From NCBI GenBank assembly GCA_947589025.1, contig CANQAY010000005.1, positions 1-64,000 on the forward strand: 64,000 nt of DNA, given 5' to 3'. The notes beneath the pieces are model-generated. The model saw only the letters and a program-made list of their open reading frames with translations, did not search any database and was not told the DNA's origin. Of the stretch, positions 58,476-64,000 are shown piece by piece (positions within the stretch are counted from its first letter, which is position 1; every line of letters begins with the position of its first letter). The stretch is from an uncultured Clostridia bacterium. Its GTDB lineage: Bacteria > Bacillota > Clostridia > Christensenellales > UBA1242. The translations under genes were made by a program, and so were the position numbers.

Positions 58476-58868
58476 TTCTGTATAACAAACATTTTCGGTA
58501 AACAAATCGGCAAACTTTGCTTGTTTTTCGCTGTTTGGGTTAACAACGTTGCTTGTGTCGTAAATTTCCATAAACATGCCGTTTGTTAAACGAATGAACA
58601 TTGTGGGTTTGCTTTTATCTTTAGGGGTGCCAAAAAGTTTGCTAAACTTAACTTCGTTTTGTGGCACAATTTCCCCCACATAATATGTGGCAACTTTTTC
58701 AAACATTTTAAGCCTGTGCTTGCCAACTTTGTTAAAGTTGCGGTCCCCATAGCCAACAACAAATTTATAGCAATTTTGCAGTGTAATTTGCTCGGCAGTT
58801 AGGTTGCACAAATCCACCAATTCACTTCTTCCGGGGGATAATTTATAAAATTCAATTAATCTTCTCAT
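58473..58868 (-). CDS. Hypothetical protein, 131 aa
   Basis: Not recognised. It starts MRRLIEFYKLSPGRSELVDLC at 58868; the open frame extends further upstream into the next gene, but that part is antisense to the promoter layout and is rejected. It is a small soluble alpha/beta protein with no signal or membrane segment; KVATYYVGEIVPQNEVKFSKLFG (about 63-85) may form a beta core. No SD is present. A promoter whose -10 ends seven bases before the ATG predicts leaderless expression. Confidence 0.55.
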   Translation of the reverse strand: MRRLIEFYKLSPGRSELVDLCNLTAEQITLQNCYKFVVGYGDRNFNKVGKHRLKMFEKVATYYVGEIVPQNEVKFSKLFGTPKDKSKPTMFIRLTNGMFMEIYDTSNVVNPNSEKQAKFADLFTENVCYTE

Positions 58869-58875
58869 ATTATAT

Positions 58876-58903
58876 ATATTATCACAAACGCAAAATTTGT
58901 CAA
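58876..58903 (-). promoter_or_regulatory. Promoter of the 131-aa gene
   Basis: Minus strand: TTGACA (58903-58898), 16 bp, TAATAT (58881-58876); the ATG follows after seven bases. Confidence 0.65.
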
Positions 58904-58923
58904 TATTTAGCAAAAATTTTGGG

Positions 58924-59586
58924 TTAATAAAGCCCAAATTTTTTAGAATCCACATGCCCAGTTTTGTCAATGTCGCTAGGCGAAATAATAATGTCCCCTT
59001 CGCTGGCAAAACTTAAGCGAGAGGAAGGCGTTGTGTAAGTTATTGTTCCATTAATGGCATTGGGGTTGTTGCCCAAAAGATAAGTTCTAACATTTTGCGG
59101 CATGGATAAAATGAATGTGTTTTTGCCTTCAACTTTTGCGGTTATATAATAGCAATAAAAGGTTTGCACTTTTTCATTTGCCTTGTTAAAAACCACATCT
59201 TTAATGCTGTCGGAAGAAATTTCTTGCAAATCACTCACTGCATCTAACTCAGGGTGCGAATATTTAAAGTTGCGCTGATAAAATTTTGTTTTTATTGGCT
59301 GAGCCTCGGCTGAAAATTCTGGCAAGGTTATATGATTAAGCTTTTTAATAATGCTATCAAAAACCGCACTTCTATCTTCAGATAAAATTTTATAATGTTT
59401 TAAGCCCAGCGGTGCAGAAAAAAGTTCGACATTTTTGCCATTTATTTGCACCTGCTCATACATTCTGTAATAAATATCAAAAGATTGCGCGCCCTTGTGC
59501 AAGCGCAATTTTTGCATGTTTAAATGTTCTTCAAAAATGTTAGTTTTATCATCATAATAAATTTTTACGCATCTAACAACCTTCAT
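58924..59586 (-). CDS. Hypothetical protein, 220 aa
   Basis: Not recognised. The start at 59586 (MKVVRCVKIYYDDKTNIFEE) follows a strong SD (AGAGGTGAGT). It is a soluble, beta-rich protein with no export signal; QKLRLHKGAQSFDIYYRMYE (about 24-44) and the C-terminal GDIIISPSDIDKTGHVDSKKFG suggest a compact fold. It has its own promoter and stops 55 bp before the next gene. It lies directly downstream of rplA, after that gene's terminator. Confidence 0.65.
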   Translation of the reverse strand: MKVVRCVKIYYDDKTNIFEEHLNMQKLRLHKGAQSFDIYYRMYEQVQINGKNVELFSAPLGLKHYKILSEDRSAVFDSIIKKLNHITLPEFSAEAQPIKTKFYQRNFKYSHPELDAVSDLQEISSDSIKDVVFNKANEKVQTFYCYYITAKVEGKNTFILSMPQNVRTYLLGNNPNAINGTITYTTPSSRLSFASEGDIIISPSDIDKTGHVDSKKFGLY

Positions 59587-59602
59587 ACTCACCTCTAATT
59601 TA

Positions 59603-59631
59603 ATTATAGCATTAAAAAGCCAAATAGTCAA
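59603..59631 (-). promoter_or_regulatory. Promoter of the 220-aa gene
   Basis: Minus strand: TTGACT (59631-59626), 17 bp, TATAAT (59608-59603). Confidence 0.8.
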
Positions 59632-59642
59632 TATAAAACAAT

Positions 59643-59668
59643 AAAAATGGCATGCGCGCCATTTTTAT
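59643..59668 (-). terminator. Terminator of rplK-rplA
   Basis: Minus strand: AAAAATGGC GCGCAT GCCATTTTT followed by ATTG; the T run is part of the stem. Confidence 0.8.
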
Positions 59669-60354
59669 TTTTCTTGATAATTTAATTTTACGCTTGGGCC
59701 CATGGTGGTTGCAAGATAAACCGATTTTAAATAGGTGCCCTTTGCAGCTGCTGGTTTAGCTTTAATAATGGCATCCATAACGGTGGTTAGGTTTGTTAAA
59801 AGCCTATCTGCACCAAAGCTTACTTTGCCAATGCGCACATGAATGATGTTTTGTTTATCTAGCCTATATTCAACTTTACCAGCTTTAACATCTTTAACGG
59901 CCTTGGTAACATCCATGGTAACCGTTCCGCTTTTAGGGTTTGGCATTAAGCCCTTAGGGCCTAATATACGCGCACATCTACCCAAAGCGCCCATCATATC
60001 TGGGGTGGTGATGCACACGTCAAAGTCTAGCCAGTTGCCAGACATAATTTTTGCAATAATTTCATCATCGCCAACAATATCTGCGCCTGCTTTTCTGGCC
60101 TCTTCAGCCTTATCACCTTTAGCAATAACTAACACGCGCACTGTTTTACCCGTGCCTTCAGGCAAAACCACAACGCCACGCACTTGTTGATCGGCATTAC
60201 GGCCATCAACACCAAGTTTAACGTGAAGTTCAACTGTTTCATCAAACTTTGCCTTGCTGGTGGAAATAACTGTGTTAACTGCTTCTTTGCTATCGTATTG
60301 TTTGGTTTTATCCACAAGTTTAGAAGCCTCTACATAATTTTTACTTCTTTTCAT
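59665..60354 (-). CDS. rplA: 50S ribosomal protein L1
   Basis: 229 aa; L1 forms the E-site stalk and represses its own operon by binding mRNA. The start at 60354 ([20 protein letters not shown]) overlaps the last 14 nt of rplK. Conserved segments are [20 protein letters not shown] (about 73-92), [15 protein letters not shown] (about 125-140) and the C-terminal [23 protein letters not shown]. An ORF extension of 16 codons upstream lies inside rplK and is rejected. Confidence 0.97.
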   Translation of the reverse strand: MKRSKNYVEASKLVDKTKQYDSKEAVNTVISTSKAKFDETVELHVKLGVDGRNADQQVRGVVVLPEGTGKTVRVLVIAKGDKAEEARKAGADIVGDDEIIAKIMSGNWLDFDVCITTPDMMGALGRCARILGPKGLMPNPKSGTVTMDVTKAVKDVKAGKVEYRLDKQNIIHVRIGKVSFGADRLLTNLTTVMDAIIKAKPAAAKGTYLKSVYLATTMGPSVKLNYQEK

Positions 60355-60781
60355 TTTTCCAGCCCTCCACAACAACACCCATGCTTCTGCATGTGCCAGC
60401 AATCATGCTCATAGCAGCGTCTAAACTGCTTGCATTTAAATCTGGCATTTTGGTTTCTGCAATCTTTTTAAGTTGATCAACAGTAATTTTACCAACTTTA
60501 TTACGGGATTTATCCGTACCTTTTTGCAAGCCTGCTTCTTTTAAAATTAAATCCACTGCAGGTGGTTGCTTTAAGATAAAAGTAAAACTTCTATCTTCAA
60601 AAATTGTGATAACACAAGGGATTGTGTATCCAACCATTTTTGCTGTTCTATCGTTAAATTCTTTAACAAAGCCTGCAATGTTAATGCCATGTGGGCCTAA
60701 TGAACTACCAACTGGTGGGCCCGGAGTGGCTTTAGCGGCAGGAAGTTGAATGTTAACAACAGCCTTAACTTTTTTTGCCAT
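60341..60781 (-). CDS. rplK: 50S ribosomal protein L11
   Basis: 146 aa; L11 binds the GTPase-associated centre of 23S rRNA and is needed for RelA-type stringent responses. The start [20 protein letters not shown] and [17 protein letters not shown] are diagnostic, as is the C-terminal rRNA-binding [30 protein letters not shown]. First gene of rplK-rplA, which here lacks rplJL after it. Confidence 0.98.
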   Translation of the reverse strand: MAKKVKAVVNIQLPAAKATPGPPVGSSLGPHGINIAGFVKEFNDRTAKMVGYTIPCVITIFEDRSFTFILKQPPAVDLILKEAGLQKGTDKSRNKVGKITVDQLKKIAETKMPDLNASSLDAAMSMIAGTCRSMGVVVEGWKNEKK

Positions 60782-60884
60782 TTTATCCTCCTTATTATAA
60801 TGGTGTGGTTATAGAGTAAACCTCTCCCACAAAAGTTTGCTAACTAAGTTAGCGCAATAAAAAAACCTTTTAAATTTTTTTACT
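60782..60884 (-). promoter_or_regulatory. Leader of rplK-rplA, possible L1-binding site
   Basis: The leader of about 100 nt holds a GCTAAC TTA GTTAGC hairpin and, closer to the gene, TGTGGGAGAGGTTTACTC followed by TATAACCACACC, whose ends pair (GTGG with CCAC). That shape resembles the L1-binding mRNA sites of rplKA operons; the match is from memory of the motif. Confidence 0.5.
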
Positions 60885-60890
60885 GCTGTA

Positions 60891-60919
60891 AGTTTAGCAT
60901 AAAGAAATTGGTTTGTCAA
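60891..60919 (-). promoter_or_regulatory. Promoter of rplK-rplA
   Basis: Minus strand: TTGACA (60919-60914), 17 bp, TAAACT (60896-60891). Confidence 0.78.
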
Positions 60920-60936
60920 TAGATTTTTATAAATAT

Positions 60937-61281
60937 TTAACAATAATATTGTGCATTTTGATAGTTTAAATAGTTATATAATGCGTTTTTATAACCCTTT
61001 CCGCAAATTTCAAGCATGGTTTTTCTAAAGTGTTTTGTTAGCAATTTTAAATTAACTTTTGCGTTTAATTTTTTGTTAATCATCAGTTCAAAATCGTTTT
61101 TTAGCACAAGTTCAAATTCGTCCAACTCGTGTGCCAAATTAAAAGTGCTCGTTTTATTTACAAACCTAAAAATGCGCACATCAAAGGCGTCCACCACCAC
61201 GTAAACATCGTAATTTGCATAAATGGTTTTAAAAACATTTGCCACTTTAAGCAAATTGTCCACCGTGCCAAAAGAGTTCAT
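60937..61281 (-). CDS. Hypothetical protein, about 114 aa
   Basis: Not recognised. From ATG 61281 it reads MNSFGTVDNLLKVANVFKTI, a small alpha/beta protein with a DVYVVVDAFDVRIFRFVN strand pair (about 25-42) and a helical end. No SD is found. An in-frame ATG at 61323 overlaps the end of the preceding gene and would give translational coupling, but the predicted terminator hairpin (61295-61319) then lies inside the coding region. The correct start is undecided. Confidence 0.42.
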   Translation of the reverse strand: MNSFGTVDNLLKVANVFKTIYANYDVYVVVDAFDVRIFRFVNKTSTFNLAHELDEFELVLKNDFELMINKKLNAKVNLKLLTKHFRKTMLEICGKGYKNALYNYLNYQNAQYYC

Positions 61282-61294
61282 AATAATATGTATG

Positions 61295-61319
61295 AAAAAA
61301 GATTTAGTTAAGCTAAATC
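61295..61319 (-). terminator. Terminator of the rpmG-secE-nusG operon
   Basis: Minus strand: GATTTAG CTTAA CTAAATC TTTTTT, overlapping the stop codon of the 133-aa gene. Confidence 0.75.
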
Positions 61320-61714
61320 TCATCATTTGCCAAAAAATTAAGCCATGCAGTTTCCTCTTCATTATCTTTAACAAAAGCTGCCAATTCGTCGTCGTAAGCC
61401 TTGCCTAAATTGTTAGATAAAAAGGTTTGCCAGTCTTTAGTTATTTTATCTTTAACATCGTCAGCCAAATTTGAAGAGCACTCAAACATATTGAATGATA
61501 GTTGAAACATTTCACCATAAAAGCCAACATTAACCTCGTTTGGGGCCAAAATTGTTATTTTAACTTGCTGGCAGTTGGGGCTTAAGAAAACTAAGCCAAT
61601 GTGGGCCTGCACAATGTCGGCGTAAAACTTGCTAAACTTATTTGCCGAAATGCTTGCCAATTCCTCCGCAAGTTCCGCATCTTTATTATATAAATTAACA
61701 ATTTGCTTTTTCAT
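61313..61714 (-). CDS. Hypothetical protein, 133 aa, coupled to nusG
   Basis: Not recognised. Its ATG overlaps the nusG stop codon (TAATG), so it is translated with nusG. It is an acidic soluble protein beginning MKKQIVNLYNKDAELAEELA, with a central beta region (QVKITILAPNEVNVGFYGEMF, about 51-71) and helical C-terminus ending in many Glu and Asp. A small gene between nusG and rplK is not part of the usual cluster. A strong terminator follows. Confidence 0.65.
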   Translation of the reverse strand: MKKQIVNLYNKDAELAEELASISANKFSKFYADIVQAHIGLVFLSPNCQQVKITILAPNEVNVGFYGEMFQLSFNMFECSSNLADDVKDKITKDWQTFLSNNLGKAYDDELAAFVKDNEEETAWLNFLANDEI

Positions 61715-62274
61715 TAGTTGTTGCTTACCCTAATTTGATTAAAGCCCAGTTCAACTTCACTAACTCGGCCAAACATTTCCACCATAACGGTAACTTTTTG
61801 TTCGTTTTCGTTAACGGCTTTAACGGTGCCAACAAAGCTGTTTAGCGAGCCTTCAATAATTTCAACCATATCTCCCACTTTAATGTTAAGTTCGGTTTTA
61901 ATTTGGTTAGATTTTATTCCGTTTAAGCCCATTCTGCGCTCTTCATCATCGCTTAAACAAATTGGCCTGCCGGCTGGGCCAACAAAGCTGGAAATGTACA
62001 TTGTTCGCGTAACGGCGTGCCAAATATCATCACCATAAATCATTTTAACAAAAATGTAGCCCGGCATGGTTTTTTTAGGCACAAGCACCTTTTTGCCACG
62101 CTTTTCTTCCAGCACATCTTCCATAGGAATAACAATATCAAAAATGCGCTGTTCAAGGCCATATTTTTCAATGGTATTTTCCAAGTTTTGTTTTGCAACA
62201 TTTTCGTAGCCGGAATAAACTTTAAGTGCATACCATTTTGGTTCGGTATCAATATTTTTATCTACAATTGCCAT
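61714..62274 (-). CDS. nusG: Transcription termination/antitermination factor NusG
   Basis: 186 aa; binds RNA polymerase and couples it to Rho or the ribosome. The NGN domain begins PKWYALKVYSGYENVAKQNL (about 12-31) with VLVPKKTMPGYIFVKM (about 64-80). The C-terminal KOW domain is VGDMVEIIEGSLNSFVGTVK (about 133-152), ending VELGFNQIRV. SD AAGGAGA. Lies between secE and the 133-aa gene. Confidence 0.97.
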   Translation of the reverse strand: MAIVDKNIDTEPKWYALKVYSGYENVAKQNLENTIEKYGLEQRIFDIVIPMEDVLEEKRGKKVLVPKKTMPGYIFVKMIYGDDIWHAVTRTMYISSFVGPAGRPICLSDDEERRMGLNGIKSNQIKTELNIKVGDMVEIIEGSLNSFVGTVKAVNENEQKVTVMVEMFGRVSEVELGFNQIRVSNN

Positions 62275-62293
62275 AAATTCTCCTTACAATAAA

Positions 62294-62695
62294 TTAAAAC
62301 AAAAATCCGGTTAGCCAAGCGCACAACCTATCCAAGCCAAAAATTACCAAGGTAAAAACCAAAACAACAACCAAAACTATGCCGGTTTGTTTAACCACAT
62401 CTTTAAATTTTGGCCAAGTAACTTTTTTTAGCTCGCCGCCAGTGTCTTTAAGTGATTTTACAAACTTGTTTGGTTTTTTTGTTTTTTCTTTTTTCTTTTT
62501 AACGTCCTTTGCCTTAACTTCAACAACCTTGTTTTTTTCTTTTTTGTCAACTTTAGAACTGTTTTCAGCCTGAGGTTGTGTTTGTTCTGCCGCTAAATTA
62601 GGCTCAACTTTTGCCTCTGCTTCAACATTGTTTTCATCTGTAATTGCGGGGGCAACCGCTTGTTTTTTTGCAGATTTGTTTTTCTTTTTAGACAT
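62294..62695 (-). CDS. secE: Preprotein translocase subunit SecE
   Basis: 133 aa. The C-terminal 60 residues are a standard single-span SecE: FVKSLKDTGGELKKVTWPKF (about 76-95, with the conserved VTWP) and the membrane helix TGIVLVVVLVFTLVIFGLDRLCAWL. It clamps SecY in the membrane. The first 75 residues are an unusually long, disordered, Lys/Glu-rich extension not needed for the fold. The start is ATG 62695 with SD AGGAG five bases upstream; a GTG two codons earlier overlaps the SD. Confidence 0.95.
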   Translation of the reverse strand: MSKKKNKSAKKQAVAPAITDENNVEAEAKVEPNLAAEQTQPQAENSSKVDKKEKNKVVEVKAKDVKKKKEKTKKPNKFVKSLKDTGGELKKVTWPKFKDVVKQTGIVLVVVLVFTLVIFGLDRLCAWLTGFLF

Positions 62696-62703
62696 ATTCA
62701 CTC

Positions 62704-62874
62704 CTATTTAGTTTCTTTATGGGTGGTTGTTTTTTTGCAAGTTGGGCAGTATTTTTTTAGTTCCATCCTGTCAGGGTCGTTAGCCTTGTTTTTGGTGGAA
62801 GTGTAATTTCTGTTCTTGCATTCGGTGCATTCAAAAATAACCTTATCTCTTTTAGATTTTTTAGCCTTTGCCAT
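62704..62874 (-). CDS. rpmG: 50S ribosomal protein L33
   Basis: 56 aa, beginning [20 protein letters not shown]. It has a zinc ribbon formed by C-x-x-C at residues 16-19 and C-x-x-C at 43-46 (KYCPTCKK). SD AGGAG precedes ATG 62874. Its TAG stop overlaps the SD of secE, so the rpmG-secE-nusG order is the usual one. Confidence 0.95.
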   Translation of the reverse strand: MAKAKKSKRDKVIFECTECKNRNYTSTKNKANDPDRMELKKYCPTCKKTTTHKETK

Positions 62875-62931
62875 AATATCTCCTTTTATTAACTAGGTAT
62901 TAAAAAAACACCCGTTTTTAAGTGCAATAGT

Positions 62932-62960
62932 ATATTAACACAAAAACGAGTGGTTGTCAA
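62932..62960 (-). promoter_or_regulatory. Promoter of rpmG-secE-nusG
   Basis: Minus strand: TTGACA (62960-62955), 17 bp, TAATAT (62937-62932). A short hairpin (CACTT AAAAAC GGGTG) with a T run follows at about 62906-62923 and may be a weak attenuator. Confidence 0.8.
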
Positions 62961-62986
62961 CACAATTTTAAAAATTTTTAAAAATT

Positions 62987-63595
62987 TTAATTTTCGCTTT
63001 GTTCGTCGTCAGTTTTTGGCAAAAAGTTGGCTTCGTCATTTGGCGCATAATCTTCTGCGGTTAAAATAACGGGTGCTTCAACTGGCTCTTCTTTAACATT
63101 TTCAAAAAGTGATTGCTCGTATGCTTTAGAAGGTTTATCTTGCAAGCTGCCGTTAGAAAGCTCTTTGTTCGTTTTAGGTTTAACCCTTTTTTCTTTTTTA
63201 GTGTTAAATGCAGCCTCGCCAAAATCTAACTTTTTGCCGTTGCGCTCTAGCACCCACCTAACAACAACATAAACAAAGGCAAACAGTGCCAAAACTGTAA
63301 CCACGCTTTGATAAACCAAAACGCCTTTATCCAAAACAACATCTACCAGCACTTCACCAATAAAGAACAAAACAAATTCAAGCACCAAAAATGCTGCGGT
63401 TATTATGTAAATGTCTAAAACGCGTTTTCTAATAGATTTATCTTTAAAAAACACATAGCTAATAACCGAAAACAGGCCAAGCATTAACACAAACGCAACG
63501 CCCACGCCATAAAATAGGCAAAACGACCTAAACGCAAGCGAAATGCCCAAAAGGCACATGCTTAAAATAAAAGTTAATTTTAAATTCTTTTCCAT
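62987..63595 (-). CDS. Hypothetical membrane protein, 202 aa
   Basis: Not recognised. Residues 1-118 hold four predicted membrane helices (about 6-25, 29-50, 62-84 and 92-114), for example LTFILSMCLLGISLAF and GVLVYQSVVTVLALFAFVYVVV. Residues about 120-202 are a charged, disordered cytoplasmic tail rich in Lys and then Glu/Asp, ending DDEQSEN. SD AGGAG and a promoter precede it. It is upstream of rpmG and transcribed towards it, but the rpmG promoter separates them. Confidence 0.7.
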   Translation of the reverse strand: MEKNLKLTFILSMCLLGISLAFRSFCLFYGVGVAFVLMLGLFSVISYVFFKDKSIRKRVLDIYIITAAFLVLEFVLFFIGEVLVDVVLDKGVLVYQSVVTVLALFAFVYVVVRWVLERNGKKLDFGEAAFNTKKEKRVKPKTNKELSNGSLQDKPSKAYEQSLFENVKEEPVEAPVILTAEDYAPNDEANFLPKTDDEQSEN

Positions 63596-63611
63596 AAAAA
63601 CTCCTATTTAT

Positions 63612-63640
63612 ATTATATCAATAAAAAATGAATTTGGCAA
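63612..63640 (-). promoter_or_regulatory. Promoter of the 202-aa membrane protein gene
   Basis: Minus strand: TTGCCA (63640-63635), 17 bp, TATAAT (63617-63612). Confidence 0.75.
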
Positions 63641-63756
63641 TAAAAATTTTGCCCTTTTGCCGCTTAAAGCGTTAAAAATTGCGCAAAAAGGCTAAAAATT
63701 GTCATAATTTGGATAAATTTTTGTGTTTGCCTTTACAATTAAAGTAGGAGAATGCT

Positions 63757-63972
63757 ATGAACGAATTATTAGATTTAGCCTTAAAGCGCATTGCCGAACT
63801 TGAAAAAAAATTGGAGCGCTATTACAAGATGTTGGACATTACAAATGAGTTAGATTTCATTTTAAATGGCAACTACATTTTAAACGAAAATTTATCCGAT
63901 ATTTTAAGCGGAAATTACACTTTGGGAGGTAAAAATGCAAAATATAGAAACACTAAAACAAGAGTTAATTAA
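63757..63972 (+). CDS. Small coiled-coil protein, 71 aa
   Basis: Not recognised. SD TAGGAG precedes ATG 63757. Residues 1-27 (MNELLDLALKRIAELEKKLE...) form a coiled-coil helix; the rest has a short repeat, ILNGNYILNENLSDILSGNY. Its 3' end overlaps the next gene by 38 nt in another frame. Confidence 0.5.
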   Translation: MNELLDLALKRIAELEKKLERYYKMLDITNELDFILNGNYILNENLSDILSGNYTLGGKNAKYRNTKTRVN

Positions 63973-64000
63973 TCAAAAGGCGGAAATTGAGGCAAAAGGC
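63935..64000 (+). CDS. Unknown protein, N-terminal part
   Basis: Starts inside the preceding gene at ATG 63935 after a strong SD (GGGAGGT) and runs off the right edge; 22 codons are visible, MQNIETLKQELINQKAEIEA.... That opening resembles the first helix of tail-fibre or surface-repeat proteins in Firmicutes, but the fragment is too short to name. Confidence 0.5.
   Translation, partial: MQNIETLKQELINQKAEIEAKG

Overview
The window looks like a chromosomal segment of an AT-rich, spore-forming, low-GC Gram-positive bacterium, most likely an uncultured member of the Clostridia. SpoVG and SpoIIID are both present, a GatCAB amidotransferase sits beside AspRS, there is an L10-leader attenuator, and most promoters are near-consensus sigma-A boxes (TTGACA / TATAAT, 17 bp apart). 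No phage, plasmid, CRISPR or tRNA was seen. The clade below Clostridia cannot be fixed from this sequence.

Layout. 1-71 is the 5' end of rpsJ with a long leader. 535-3168 holds an RNHCP zinc protein and two unknown genes. 3278-6742 is a minus-strand block: murC, rpmE, prmC, prfA. 6913-7179 is spoVG. 7270-10617 is a 1,115-aa membrane-anchored GLUG-repeat protein. 10907-14672 has recD2, a tandem-repeat cluster, an XRE regulator and comFC. 14807-15914 is rplJ-rplL with its leader. 15996-16470 carries inverted copies of the same repeat, a second repeat array and a leader. 16469-17437 is a small putative lipoprotein. 17464-38598 is one uninterrupted 7,044-aa lipoprotein gene, one third of the window. 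39089-39388 is spoIIID. 39537-44610 is gatC-gatA-gatB-aspS. 44629-53707 is a 2,871-aa lipoprotein gene overlapped by a SipW-like signal peptidase. 53971-59586 has cysS, a degenerate macrodomain protein, a glycosyltransferase, dut and unknown genes. 59665-62874 is rpmG-secE-nusG-(two unknowns)-rplK-rplA. 62987-64000 has a membrane protein and two small plus-strand genes.

How the genes fit together. The housekeeping genes are mainly translation and cell wall. Among them sit three very large surface proteins built from immunoglobulin-like and GLUG beta-helix repeats, presumably cell-envelope adhesins or scaffolds. The usual rpmG-secE-nusG-rplKAJL cluster is broken: rplJL lies about 44 kb from rplKA and is bracketed by inverted copies of an intergenic repeat.

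The most interesting regulatory find is upstream of gatC. A promoter is followed at once by an 11-codon ORF (MKIKVNDNNNI, four Asn codons), a 1:2 hairpin, a 9-bp potential antiterminator and a terminator. This is the layout of a ribosome-mediated attenuator, and it would sense Asn-tRNA, the product of the tRNA-dependent pathway the operon can encode. A second theme is that several genes place the start codon 6-7 nt after a -10 box, which predicts leaderless mRNAs.
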